In this document: piece by piece, positions 32,647 through 41,270 of the stretch
How positions within the stretch are numbered: the stretch's first letter is position 1
Layout: each line of letters opens with the position of its first letter
NCBI GenBank assembly: GCA_002390455.1
Contig: DGPN01000035.1
Span: 1 to 41,455 of the forward strand
Origin: Flavobacteriaceae bacterium UBA4439
GTDB lineage: Bacteria; Bacteroidota; Bacteroidia; Flavobacteriales; Flavobacteriaceae
DNA: 41,455 bases
Direction of reading: 5' to 3'
Notes under the pieces: generated by a model
What the model was told of the DNA's origin: nothing
What the model saw: the letters and a program-made list of their open reading frames with translations, nothing else
Database searches by the model: none
Position numbers and translations under genes: made by a program

Positions 32647-34238
32647 TGAAAAAACTCTTTTATATTCTGATTTTCCCTCTAATGGTCTCCTGCGGTACCA
32701 TTAAATTTTCGGGCAATCCTACAACCACTCCCTTGCTCAAATACAACAAAAAAGAGCCGCTGGTTGAAAAGGAAAAAAAATTCTGGCACTTGATGGACCT
32801 CCTAACAGATAGTATTGCGGGAATGAGCGTAGATCGTGCCCATAGAGAATTGATCAAGGATCAAAAAGGAGAAACAGTAATTGTGGCGGTGATTGACTCG
32901 GGAGTTGATATTGATCATCCAGAGCTGGAAGGGGTCATCTGGGTAAACGAGGATGAAATACCAAATAACCTCATCGATGACGATCAAAATGGGTATGTAG
33001 ACGATATCCATGGCTGGAATTTTCTGGGCGCATCCGAAATGGAAAATATGGAATCTGTCCGACTTCAAAAAAAGGAAACTCCCGGCTCTGAAGCGTTTGA
33101 GAAATTCGAAAAACAAAGACTTAAAAGTATCAATAGCAAAAAGGAAGAGTTGGCCAGTATTGAGGACTTGATCCAAAGAAGCCGTAAATCAGACAGTGTC
33201 ATTAAAGCCTCTCTGGGGAAAAAGGAGTATTCACTAGAGGATGCTGAAGGTTTTTCTCCAAAAACTTTTTCTTTTATGGAGGCTTTGATTTTCAAACGGT
33301 TTCTCAAAGAGAATGAACTGACAATGTCAAAACTTGAGATCTATAAGAATGGCGCTCAAAGTGGAATTGATGCCCACTACAATATCGATTTTAATGGAAG
33401 AGCCATTGTTGGAGATGACCCCTACAACATCGACGATCGAGACTATGGGAATGCTAATGTGGTTGGCCCCAAAAAGGAAGGCGCCAACCACGGCACCCAT
33501 GTGTCTGGAATCATTGCCGCCAACCGGAGTAATAACTCTGGTAACAGAGGCGTTTTTGATCGTGCCAAGATAATGGTGTTGAGAGCTGTTCCCGATGGAG
33601 ACGAATACGACAAAGATGTTGCTTTGGCCATTAGATATGCCGTGGACAATGGCGCTAAAGTGATCAATACAAGTTTTGGCAAGGGCTACTCTCCGAACAA
33701 GGATTGGGTTTGGGATGCATTAAAATACGCGGAGAAAAAAGATGTTCTGATCGTCAATGCTGCTGGTAATAGTGGCGCCAACATAGATCCTGGAAAGAAA
33801 AAAACTTATGTGACCGATGAGGTTGGAGGAAAAGAAATTGTTTCAAATTTTCTAACAGTAGGTGCATTAGGGCCTTCCTACGATGAAGGGCAAGTCGCTT
33901 CTTTTTCCAACTTCAGCTCCATCAACGTTGATGTTTTTGCACCTGGATCTGAGATCTGGTCAACCGTTCCTGAAAATAAATATGATTACTATAGCGGCAC
34001 TTCCATGGCTGCACCCAATGCCGCTGGAGTGGCCGCAGTGCTAAGATCCTTTTTTCCAAAGTTGAAAGCCCACCAGGTTAAAAAAGTTTTGATGAACTCA
34101 GGCTTACCCCTTTATCCAACAGTAGAAAACCCCGACAGCGGTGAATTGGTTAATCCCAAAACGCTATCCAAGTCTGGAAAAATGGTTAATTTGTACAATG
34201 CCTTAATTTATGCCTCAAATAAAAGCTACAAAAAATGA
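32646..34238 (+). CDS. S8 family serine peptidase, lipoprotein-like
   Basis: The start is set at ATG 32646, giving MKKLFYILIFPLMVSCG, a lipoprotein-type signal. The 530-residue protein has the subtilisin triad: VIDSGVDIDHPELEG (Asp84), NHGTHVSGIIAA (His282) and SGTSMAAPNAAG (Ser453), with oxyanion Asn375 in AAGNSG. About 200 residues separate Asp and His, far more than in subtilisin, and part of this is a charged helical insert. It is probably anchored in the outer envelope. ATGA overlap joins it to the M1 peptidase gene. Confidence 0.92.
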   Translation: MKKLFYILIFPLMVSCGTIKFSGNPTTTPLLKYNKKEPLVEKEKKFWHLMDLLTDSIAGMSVDRAHRELIKDQKGETVIVAVIDSGVDIDHPELEGVIWVNEDEIPNNLIDDDQNGYVDDIHGWNFLGASEMENMESVRLQKKETPGSEAFEKFEKQRLKSINSKKEELASIEDLIQRSRKSDSVIKASLGKKEYSLEDAEGFSPKTFSFMEALIFKRFLKENELTMSKLEIYKNGAQSGIDAHYNIDFNGRAIVGDDPYNIDDRDYGNANVVGPKKEGANHGTHVSGIIAANRSNNSGNRGVFDRAKIMVLRAVPDGDEYDKDVALAIRYAVDNGAKVINTSFGKGYSPNKDWVWDALKYAEKKDVLIVNAAGNSGANIDPGKKKTYVTDEVGGKEIVSNFLTVGALGPSYDEGQVASFSNFSSINVDVFAPGSEIWSTVPENKYDYYSGTSMAAPNAAGVAAVLRSFFPKLKAHQVKKVLMNSGLPLYPTVENPDSGELVNPKTLSKSGKMVNLYNALIYASNKSYKK

Positions 34239-36055
34239 AAACAATAGCTCGCCTATTTCTGTTGATTTGTTTTTGCCAAACCACTTCTGCTCAAGACTAT
34301 TGGCAGCAAGCTGTAGATTACAAAATGGAAGTCGAAATGAACGTAGATACCTTTCAATATTCCGGAAATCAAGAATTGGTGTACACCAACAATTCTCCAG
34401 ACAGTCTTAAGAAAGTCTTTTACCACCTGTATTTTAATGCCTTTCAGCCTGGGAGTGAAATGGCGGTAAGGAGCAAAAGCGGAAAAGATAAGAATACTCG
34501 TTTTGCTGTTGATATAGACTCGCTAGAAACCGATGAGATTGGTTACTTAAAAATAAATAACCTAAAACAAGAAGGAAAATCCGTAAAGTATGAACTTTCA
34601 GAAACCATATTGGAGGTGTTATTGGATCAGCCGCTGGGCCCAGGAGAAAGTACTCGGTTGACTTTAGATTTTAACGGTCAGGTGCCCAAAATGGTTCGTA
34701 GGTCGGGGAGAAACTCTTCCGAGGGTGTTGCGCTTTCTATGGCGCAGTGGTATCCCAAAATTGCAGAATACGATTACGAAGGCTGGAATGCTGAACCTTA
34801 TTTGGGAAGAGAATTCCACGGCGTGTGGGGAAATTTTGACGTTACGCTCACTTTGGATAAGGATTATGCCGTTGCCGCGAGTGGTTACCTCCAAAACCCA
34901 GACAAAGTGGGCCACGGTTATAGTGAAAAGAAAGGCAAGGCCAAAAAGGGAAAATTGACATGGCATTTCTTGGCACCGAAGGTGCACGATTTTACCTGGT
35001 CTGCTGACCCTGATTATATTCACGAGACCTTTAAAGGGCCGAATAATGTGCTCCTTCATTTCTTTTACAAAGACAATCCTAAATACAATGAAAATTGGAA
35101 AAATCTTCAGCCCAAAACTGCTGAGCTGATGCGCTTTTTCAATCAGACCATCGGAGAATATCCTTACCAACAATATACGGTAGCCCAAGGAGGCGATGGA
35201 GGGATGGAATATGCAATGCTCACCTTGATTACCGGCAATAGAAGCTTTGAAAGCTTAGTGGGTGTTACGGCGCATGAGTTGGCTCATTCTTGGTTTCAAC
35301 ATGTTTTAGCAACCAATGAGATGAAGTACGAGTGGATGGACGAAGGTTTTACCACTTATATCTCCACCTTGGCCGAAGATAAAATTCTCAATCAAAATGA
35401 GTTTTTTCCACTACAAAGATCTTACGACAGTTATATCTATTTGGCACTTTCGGGTAAGGAAGAGCCTCAACAGACCAATGCAAACCGCTATGAGTACAAT
35501 CTGGCTTATGAAATCTCTGCCTACAGCAAGGGAGCGGTTTTTTTGAGTCAATTAGGATATATCATTGGTGAAGATAAATTGGCCAAAACTTTAAAAGAAT
35601 ACTATCGTGTTCACAAGTTCCGTCATCCTGTACCCAATGACTTTAGACGTATCGCCGAGCGAGTATCGGGCATTCAATTAAAATGGTACTTGACGGATTG
35701 GACACAAACCACCAAAACTATTGACTACGGCATAAAGGCCTTAGCCGAGGATGATACCAAAACAATAGTAAAGATTGAGAGAATTGGGTCGATGCCGATG
35801 CCTTTGGAAGTATTGGTGAACTTCAAAGATCGGCCCTCAGAAGTTCATTACATACCCATTGCTTTGATGAGAGGAGAAAAAGAAAACCCCTATTCAATGA
35901 AATGGGTGGTACATAAGGACTGGGCCTGGGCTCGACCTGAATACGAACTGATCATCAATCATCCCAAAAGTGAAATCGTTGATCTATTTATTGATCCATC
36001 TTATTATATGGCCGATGTCAATCGCGACAACAACACTTATTTTAATCAACCGTGA
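34235..36055 (+). CDS. M1 family metallopeptidase, exported
   Basis: The 606-residue protein has a signal peptide (MKTIARLFLLICFCQTTSAQ), an N-terminal beta-sheet domain, and the gluzincin motif HELAHSWFQH with EWMDEGF (His347, Glu348, His351, Glu370, spacing HExxH-x18-E). GGMEYAMLTLITG precedes it in place of GAMEN. It is a periplasmic aminopeptidase. Its stop overlaps the rnpA start in a GTGA arrangement, so the ribosome may reinitiate. Confidence 0.92.
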   Translation: MKTIARLFLLICFCQTTSAQDYWQQAVDYKMEVEMNVDTFQYSGNQELVYTNNSPDSLKKVFYHLYFNAFQPGSEMAVRSKSGKDKNTRFAVDIDSLETDEIGYLKINNLKQEGKSVKYELSETILEVLLDQPLGPGESTRLTLDFNGQVPKMVRRSGRNSSEGVALSMAQWYPKIAEYDYEGWNAEPYLGREFHGVWGNFDVTLTLDKDYAVAASGYLQNPDKVGHGYSEKKGKAKKGKLTWHFLAPKVHDFTWSADPDYIHETFKGPNNVLLHFFYKDNPKYNENWKNLQPKTAELMRFFNQTIGEYPYQQYTVAQGGDGGMEYAMLTLITGNRSFESLVGVTAHELAHSWFQHVLATNEMKYEWMDEGFTTYISTLAEDKILNQNEFFPLQRSYDSYIYLALSGKEEPQQTNANRYEYNLAYEISAYSKGAVFLSQLGYIIGEDKLAKTLKEYYRVHKFRHPVPNDFRRIAERVSGIQLKWYLTDWTQTTKTIDYGIKALAEDDTKTIVKIERIGSMPMPLEVLVNFKDRPSEVHYIPIALMRGEKENPYSMKWVVHKDWAWARPEYELIINHPKSEIVDLFIDPSYYMADVNRDNNTYFNQP

Positions 36056-36411
36056 TCCAAGAAAATGGTTTAGAGAAGCTCAAAGGCAAAATTCGTGTTG
36101 ACCTTGTTTTTAAAAAAGGAAAAGCATTAAAGTCAGGAGCTTTGATCATGCATTATTTTGTCCCCGAAGAAGGGGCAAAAAAGACTCATATGGGAATTGG
36201 TGTGCCAAAAAAAACGGTGCTTATGGCTTACCGACGAAATCGAATAAAAAGACAAATGAGAGCTATTGTTCGACTTCGGGAGGAGGAAATACTCGCTTCT
36301 CTATCGCCTGGGTTTTACATGCTTTTATACAAGGGGAAGGCTGGTGTAACTTCGGAAAGTTTGTTGCACGACTTTCGAGCTCTTCTAAAGCGCTTTACTC
36401 AGTATGATTGA
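36052..36411 (+). CDS. rnpA: Ribonuclease P protein component
   Basis: The 119-residue basic protein starts at GTG 36052. IRVDLVFKKGKALKSGALIMHY, MGIGVPKKTVLMAYRRNRIKRQMR and the conserved RNRxKR motif identify RnpA, which assists the M1 RNA in tRNA 5' processing. The RNA gene is not in the window. It is coupled to the M1 peptidase gene and its 3' end overlaps the convergent GNAT gene by 17 bp. Confidence 0.92.
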   Translation: MIQENGLEKLKGKIRVDLVFKKGKALKSGALIMHYFVPEEGAKKTHMGIGVPKKTVLMAYRRNRIKRQMRAIVRLREEEILASLSPGFYMLLYKGKAGVTSESLLHDFRALLKRFTQYD

Positions 36412-36847
36412 GATACATGGCACAGTGGGGGATCCCGTCCTCTAAATAAATTTCGCCCTTTTCAATAAATCCGCACTGATTGTAAAACTTTTTGAGGTAA
36501 ACTTGGGCAGAAATTTTTGTGGTTTGGTTACCAAAGTGTTCTTGGCAAAAGGCTATGCTTTTCTGAACCAGTTCCTTACCCAAACCTTTTCCTCTACTTT
36601 GTTTTTTAACGACAATTCTACCGATCCTTACTTCTTTTTTTTCGAGTGCTCCTGGACGGAAAATACGAGAGTAGGCAATGAGTTTGTTTTCTTCATATCC
36701 CAGCATATGAGTGGCCAGAGAGTCTTTGCCATCTAGGTCTAAATATGGACAATCTTGCTCTACAACAAAAACAGAAGCCCTCAGTTTCAGTAATTCATAA
36801 AGCTCATTAATCCTTAGTTCATCATATTTTTTAAAGAACCATTCCAT
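36395..36847 (-). CDS. GNAT acetyltransferase, ElaA-like
   Basis: The 150-residue protein has the ElaA pattern: LYELLKLRASVFVVEQDCPYLDLDGKDS, RIGRIVVKKQSRGKGLGKELV with the acetyl-CoA loop RGKGLG, and YNQCGFIEKGEIYLEDGIPHCAMYL. The substrate is unknown. It follows rpiB by 3 bp on the minus strand and converges with rnpA. Confidence 0.9.
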   Translation of the reverse strand: MEWFFKKYDELRINELYELLKLRASVFVVEQDCPYLDLDGKDSLATHMLGYEENKLIAYSRIFRPGALEKKEVRIGRIVVKKQSRGKGLGKELVQKSIAFCQEHFGNQTTKISAQVYLKKFYNQCGFIEKGEIYLEDGIPHCAMYLNHTE

Positions 36848-36850
36848 TGT

Positions 36851-37282
36851 TTATGAGCAAGGTATTTTTTCAATTCTTTTTTGATGCCTCCCTCCCTCAA
36901 AAGGAGTAGTGACAAACACATCTACCATTTCGAGAGCTTGCTCGAGGTTCACAAATCGGGCAGGTATGCTGAGAACATTAGCATTGTTGTGTTGGCGGGA
37001 TAATTTAGAAACTTCTACAGACCAACAAAGTGCAGCTCTTATTTCTTTATGTTTGTTGGCAGTCATTGCGGCCCCGTTTCCACTCCCACAAATAATAATC
37101 CCCATGTCTGATTTTTTCTTTTCTACATCTTGAGCCACAGGGTGAATAAAGTCAGCGTAATCAACGCTGTCCTCACTATCTGTCCCATGATTTTGGGTGT
37201 TGTGTCCTTGTTGTTTTAGATGCGATACTATCGCTTCTTTCAGATCAACCCCTGCATGATCGTTCCCAATTGATATGTCCAT
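36851..37282 (-). CDS. rpiB: Ribose 5-phosphate isomerase B
   Basis: The 143-residue protein has IGNDHAGVDLKE, DYADFIHPVAQDV, GIIICGSGNGAAMTANKHKEIRAAL with the catalytic Cys65, and HNNANVLSIPARFV. It interconverts ribose 5-phosphate and ribulose 5-phosphate. It starts the two-gene operon with the GNAT gene. Upstream is the long AT-rich spacer. Confidence 0.95.
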   Translation of the reverse strand: MDISIGNDHAGVDLKEAIVSHLKQQGHNTQNHGTDSEDSVDYADFIHPVAQDVEKKKSDMGIIICGSGNGAAMTANKHKEIRAALCWSVEVSKLSRQHNNANVLSIPARFVNLEQALEMVDVFVTTPFEGGRHQKRIEKIPCS

Positions 37283-37782
37283 CTTACTTTTTTTATAAAG
37301 TTAAAACATTCCCTTTTGTTGTTCATTGGTCTATTGATTAATTGTTGATAAGATTGTCTTATTTGTTGTTTAATTATTGACTCATGTTTTCTTTATACAA
37401 TCCGTCAAAAAATCAAATTATTGTTGTCATTATTAATCTTTTATTTATAAAAAAAATCTTGGCTGTTCTTAACATTAAAATAGTACTAAACCGTGAAAAA
37501 AGTAAACATTCAGTAGATTTTAACGGTTGTTCATATCTCATTTAATTCCTTTGTTACCAGTTTTTTAATATTAGATCCATGACTTATATTTTGTTGACAA
37601 TTGTGTTTTATTATTTTTTATACGATTTTATATTTAAACTTATTACACGAATTAACAAACAATAATAACCATCATTTTTATTTAAATTTTTAAAAAACAT
37701 TTTAATATTAATGTTAAGGGTTTTGATAAGTTAATCTTATGTCAAGAAAAGAAAGCCTAACTTTGTTACAGATTATGATTTA
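37283..37782. other. 500-bp AT-rich intergenic spacer
   Basis: This spacer between the divergent rpiB and rnr genes is very AT-rich, with repeated TTGTTG words and few G or C pairs. It holds the rnr promoter near its right end. I saw no credible gene, no strong hairpin with a T-tract and no tRNA. It is by far the longest gene-free stretch in the window. Confidence 0.7.
37758..37765 (+). promoter_or_regulatory. -7 element TAACTTTG for rnr
   Basis: TAACTTTG matches TAnnTTTG and lies 17 bp before the rnr ATG at 37783, so the leader would be about 10 bp. Confidence 0.65.
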
Positions 37783-39951
37783 ATGTCTAAAAAGAAAAAG
37801 ACGGATAGAAATATTCGCGATAGTGTTCTCAAGGTTTTTAAAGAGAATCCAAACAAATTTTTAAACTATAAACAAATAGCTGCAAAGCTTAATGTAAAGG
37901 ATACCCAAAGAAGAAATTCACTAATCAAAGCTTTGGGCCAACTAAATGCACAAAAGATTATCAATCAGAAGGAACCAGGCAAATATGTTATGGTTGCGGA
38001 TAAAAAAGAATATGTTGAGGGAATCATAGAAATGACCTCCTCTGGTAACGCCTATCTTTTGGTTTCAGACGATGATGATATTTTCATTGCCCGCAGAAAT
38101 ACTAATAGATCTTTGGATGGTGATCGTGTTTTGGTTTATCAACTAAGGCAAAGAAATAGCGGTAAACGAGAAGGAGAAGTCGTAGAAGTCTTGGAACGTT
38201 CTTCTCACGACTATATTGGTATTTTAGAGCGTAAGAAAGATTTTGGTTTTGTAAATATGCGCGCTTCTAGAATGTTTACTGACTTCTTCATTGAGCAAGA
38301 CGAGTTAAAGGACTTTGAGGATGGAGATAAGGTTATTGTCCATTTCAAAGATTGGCCAAAGCGAGCTTCCTCTCCTTTTGGAAAAATTGTAAAATCGCTT
38401 GGCAAACCTGGGGAACTCAATACTGAGATGCATGCCATTATGTTTGATTATGGATTCCCTGAAGCTTTTCCTTTGGAAGTAGAGGAATTTGCCCAACAAT
38501 TAGATTTGTCAATTGACCCTAAAGAGATTTTAAAAAGAAGGGATTTTAGAAATGTAACGACCTTTACCATTGATCCCATTACTGCTAAAGATTTTGATGA
38601 CGCCCTATCATTTAAATCACTTCCTAATGGAAAAACAGAAATTGGAATACATATTGCAGATGTCTCACATTATGTACAACCCAATAGTATTCTAGATCAA
38701 GAAGCTTATGACAGGGCTACTTCTGTTTATCTGGTGGATAGAGTTGTTCCTATGTTACCAGAGATTCTATCCAATGGTGCATGCTCCTTAAGGCCTCAGG
38801 AAGAGAAGTATACTTTTTCTGCTGTTTTTACGGTCAATGATAATATGGAAATTGAAAAAGAATGGTTTGGGAAAAGCGTGATCCTTTCAGATCATAGATT
38901 TTCCTATGAAGAAGTTCAATTTGTTTTGGACAGTGGAGATAGAATAGTCAGTGAAGAAGTTTCTTTAACCGATAAAGAATATTCAATAACAGAAGATATT
39001 TTTACTGCACTTTGTAAACTAGACTATTTCGCAAAAATATTAAGAAAGAAAAGAATGTCAAATGGAGCACTTTCATTTGATAGGGTGGAAGTAAAGTTCA
39101 ATTTGGATCACGAAAATAATCCAGAAAGTATATTTTTTAAGAGTTCAAAAGACGCCCATAAGCTGGTAGAAGAGTTTATGCTGTTGGCGAATAGAAGAGT
39201 AGCAGAATTTGTTGGGAAACAAAAACCCACCAAGCCTTTTGTTTATAGGATTCACGATTTACCCGATGAAGACAAATTGGGAAATTTAAAAACCATTGCA
39301 AACAATTTAGGATATCAACTCAATTTAGACACAAAACAAGTAAATACTTCTTTGAATAAGCTTCTTCAAGAAACGCACGGACAAAAGGAGCAAGAACTTA
39401 TAGATACACTTACCATAAGATGTATGAGCAAGGCCGTCTATACCGTTGACAATATTGGTCACTATGGTTTGGCATTTGACCATTACACCCATTTTACCTC
39501 TCCCATAAGAAGGTATCCAGACGTTATGGTGCACAGATTATTGGAATTTTATTTAAAAGGAGAAGAGTACAGAAATGCTGTTGCCTTAGAGGAAGCGTGT
39601 ACCCATGCTTCGAATAGAGAACAGTTGGCGACAAAGGCAGAAAGAGATTCCATAAAATACATGCAGGTAAAATTTATGGAAGACAAACTAGGTCAACATT
39701 TTGAAGGTGTTATTTCTGGTGTTACAGATCGTGGAATATATGTGGAAATTATTGAGAACAAATGTGAGGGAATGGTAAAGATATCTGAAATCAAAGGAGA
39801 CTATTTCGTATACGATGAAAAGACTCATAGTCTTGTGGGAGAAAGAACAAAAACAGCTTATCAACTGGGCGATCCTGTGTGGGTGATTGTAAAAAAAGCA
39901 GATCTAATGAAAAGACAATTGGATTTTATTTTAGGCGATCAAATAGAATAA
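37783..39951 (+). CDS. rnr: Ribonuclease R
   Basis: The 722-residue protein has an N-terminal winged-helix region (NKFLNYKQIAAKLNVKDTQRR), cold-shock-like domains, the RNB catalytic domain at about 252-590 (TIDPITAKDFDDALSF with the Mg-binding Asp residues, IGIHIADVSHYV) and a C-terminal S1 domain at about 636-720 (FEGVISGVTDRGIYVEI). RNase R is a processive 3'-5' exonuclease for structured RNA. It has its own promoter. Confidence 0.96.
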   Translation: MSKKKKTDRNIRDSVLKVFKENPNKFLNYKQIAAKLNVKDTQRRNSLIKALGQLNAQKIINQKEPGKYVMVADKKEYVEGIIEMTSSGNAYLLVSDDDDIFIARRNTNRSLDGDRVLVYQLRQRNSGKREGEVVEVLERSSHDYIGILERKKDFGFVNMRASRMFTDFFIEQDELKDFEDGDKVIVHFKDWPKRASSPFGKIVKSLGKPGELNTEMHAIMFDYGFPEAFPLEVEEFAQQLDLSIDPKEILKRRDFRNVTTFTIDPITAKDFDDALSFKSLPNGKTEIGIHIADVSHYVQPNSILDQEAYDRATSVYLVDRVVPMLPEILSNGACSLRPQEEKYTFSAVFTVNDNMEIEKEWFGKSVILSDHRFSYEEVQFVLDSGDRIVSEEVSLTDKEYSITEDIFTALCKLDYFAKILRKKRMSNGALSFDRVEVKFNLDHENNPESIFFKSSKDAHKLVEEFMLLANRRVAEFVGKQKPTKPFVYRIHDLPDEDKLGNLKTIANNLGYQLNLDTKQVNTSLNKLLQETHGQKEQELIDTLTIRCMSKAVYTVDNIGHYGLAFDHYTHFTSPIRRYPDVMVHRLLEFYLKGEEYRNAVALEEACTHASNREQLATKAERDSIKYMQVKFMEDKLGQHFEGVISGVTDRGIYVEIIENKCEGMVKISEIKGDYFVYDEKTHSLVGERTKTAYQLGDPVWVIVKKADLMKRQLDFILGDQIE

Positions 39952-39956
39952 TTCGT

Positions 39957-39964
39957 TAATTTTG
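39957..39964 (+). promoter_or_regulatory. -7 element TAATTTTG for the head-GIN gene
   Basis: TAATTTTG lies 21 bp before the ATG at 39986. It overlaps the upstream TTG of the longer frame and supports the ATG as start. Confidence 0.55.
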
Positions 39965-39985
39965 AGTAAATACAACCCATTGATT

Positions 39986-40693
39986 ATGCATCGTATTATT
40001 TTATCTTCCATTCTTTTGATTTTTTCTATTTTGGTAACAGCTCAAGAAGCCGAGCCTCAAACAGATTATAATGATGAGAGACAACTAAATGTCAGCGAAT
40101 TCATTAATCTTAAAGTTTATTCTGGTATTGAGGTGAAACTAATCCCTTCTAACGAAAACAAGTTAAAGATTAGTGGAGAAGACAAAATGGATGTGATTGC
40201 TAAATTAAAGGGTCAAACCCTAAAAATACGTCATTCACTTGAACACATTATCAACCCCACCTTTACCTATGTGGAGCTCTATCACACGGGACTAATTGAC
40301 GAAATTTCCTTATATCAAGGAGCAGTTCTCAAGGTTGACAGCACTTACAGACAGACCAGCATTTCCCTTAAAGTTCAGGAGGGAGCCTCTATGGATTTCA
40401 AGTTTGAAGGTGAAAAACTTACTTCAACTGTAAATAGTGGAGGAAAGCTTTTTCTTTCAGGAAAAGTAACCAATCACCAGTCGTCTGTAAGTAGTGGAGG
40501 TGCTTGTGAAGCAGAAGTTTTCGAAGCCGAACAGACCAAAGTAAATGTGACAGCTGGAGGAATGGCTTACGTCTATGCAACGGAACTTCTGGAAGCGCGA
40601 GTTACTGCAGGAGGAATTATAAGGATTTATGGTAACCCGAAGAAAATTGTGACCAAGAAGGCCATTGGAGGTAAAATATTTGAGATGAAATAA
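39986..40693 (+). CDS. Head GIN domain (DUF2807) protein
   Basis: The start is at ATG 39986, giving MHRIILSSILLIFSILVTAQ, a signal peptide. The 235-residue protein has a DUF2807 right-handed beta-helix-like region: INLKVYSGIEVKLIPSNENKLKISG, HTGLIDEISLYQGAVLKVD, and repeated Gly-rich turns (SSGGACEAEV, TAGGMAYVYA, TAGGIIRIYG). It is probably in the periplasm or outer membrane, with unknown function. It follows rnr and is followed by the terminator shared with tRNA-Cys. Confidence 0.88.
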   Translation: MHRIILSSILLIFSILVTAQEAEPQTDYNDERQLNVSEFINLKVYSGIEVKLIPSNENKLKISGEDKMDVIAKLKGQTLKIRHSLEHIINPTFTYVELYHTGLIDEISLYQGAVLKVDSTYRQTSISLKVQEGASMDFKFEGEKLTSTVNSGGKLFLSGKVTNHQSSVSSGGACEAEVFEAEQTKVNVTAGGMAYVYATELLEARVTAGGIIRIYGNPKKIVTKKAIGGKIFEMK

Positions 40694-40717
40694 AAAAATC
40701 CCGTCGTAAAGACGGGA
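40692..40717 (-). terminator. Intrinsic terminator after tRNA-Cys
   Basis: TCCCGTC (40699-40705) pairs with GACGGGA (40711-40717) with a GTAAA loop. On the minus strand a T-run (40698-40692) follows the stem, so it terminates the minus-strand tRNA-Cys. On the plus strand the T-run is absent. Confidence 0.8.
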
Positions 40718-40723
40718 CAGTAG

Positions 40724-40794
40724 AGGCATCGAGCGGATTCGAACCGCTGTACAAGCTTTTGCAGAGCTCTGCCTAGCCACTCGGCCACGATGCC
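40724..40794 (-). tRNA. tRNA-Cys (GCA)
   Basis: The reverse complement folds as a 71-nt cloverleaf with acceptor GGCATCG / CGATGCC, D-arm GGCCGAGTGGCTAGGC, anticodon stem GAGCT / AGCTT with loop CTGCAAA giving anticodon GCA, and T-arm CAGCGG TTCGAAT CCGCT. The discriminator base is T, as in tRNA-Cys. CCA is not encoded. Confidence 0.95.
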
Positions 40795-40800
40795 ATTCGG

Positions 40801-40808
40801 CAAAAATA
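40801..40808 (-). promoter_or_regulatory. -7 element TATTTTTG for tRNA-Cys
   Basis: The minus strand reads TATTTTTG, 6 bp before the tRNA. A TTG lies about 22 bp further upstream on the same strand, close to the -33 consensus distance. Confidence 0.65.
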
Positions 40809-40837
40809 GTAAATTTTAAGCTGTTTTGCCCAAGCCT

Positions 40838-41188
40838 TTAAGCTTTTAAACAAACGCATACTTCCCCAACATCTCCCCCTATGGGTGGGTTCTGTTTGGC
40901 CACAGAAACCTCTATGGCCTCCACTTTCGGAAATTGTTTTAATACACGATCTATAATGCGTTGACCAACATGCTCCAACAACTTTGAACGAACAGACATT
41001 TCTTCTTTTACTATTGCATTGAGACTTACATAATCTACCGCATCATTAAGATCGTCTGATGCCGATGCTTTTATCATATCTGTTTCCACTTCAAGATTAA
41101 CAATGTAATCGCTCCCAATCCGCTCTTCCTCTTCCATACATCCGTGAAACGCATAAATCCTGATATCACTCAATATAACTTTTCCCAT
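40838..41188 (-). CDS. folB: Dihydroneopterin aldolase
   Basis: The 116-residue protein has IYAFHGCMEEEERIGSDYIVNLEV, DAVDYVSLNAIVKEEM and VSVAKQNPPIGG, matching FolB, including its catalytic Glu and Lys regions. It converts dihydroneopterin to 6-hydroxymethyl-dihydropterin in folate synthesis. It has its own promoter, divergent from glnS. Confidence 0.93.
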   Translation of the reverse strand: MGKVILSDIRIYAFHGCMEEEERIGSDYIVNLEVETDMIKASASDDLNDAVDYVSLNAIVKEEMSVRSKLLEHVGQRIIDRVLKQFPKVEAIEVSVAKQNPPIGGDVGEVCVCLKA

Positions 41189-41202
41189 ATTTTGACTTTC
41201 GA

Positions 41203-41210
41203 CAAATATA
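41203..41210 (-). promoter_or_regulatory. -7 element TATATTTG for folB
   Basis: The minus strand reads TATATTTG, 14 bp upstream of the folB ATG at 41188. Confidence 0.6.
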
Positions 41211-41250
41211 TAATAACGGCCTAATTTTATTCAAAGAATAGAGCTTTTAA

Positions 41251-41258
41251 TATCTTTG
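41251..41258 (+). promoter_or_regulatory. -7 element TATCTTTG for glnS
   Basis: TATCTTTG lies 12 bp before the glnS ATG at 41271. With the folB element it forms a divergent promoter pair. Confidence 0.7.
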
Positions 41259-41270
41259 AAAAAACTTCAG

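Noticed and set aside
37283..37782. Replication origin suggested by AT-richness and nearby rnpA
   Set aside because: No cluster of DnaA boxes of the TTATNCACA type was seen, and dnaA, dnaN and rpmH are absent.
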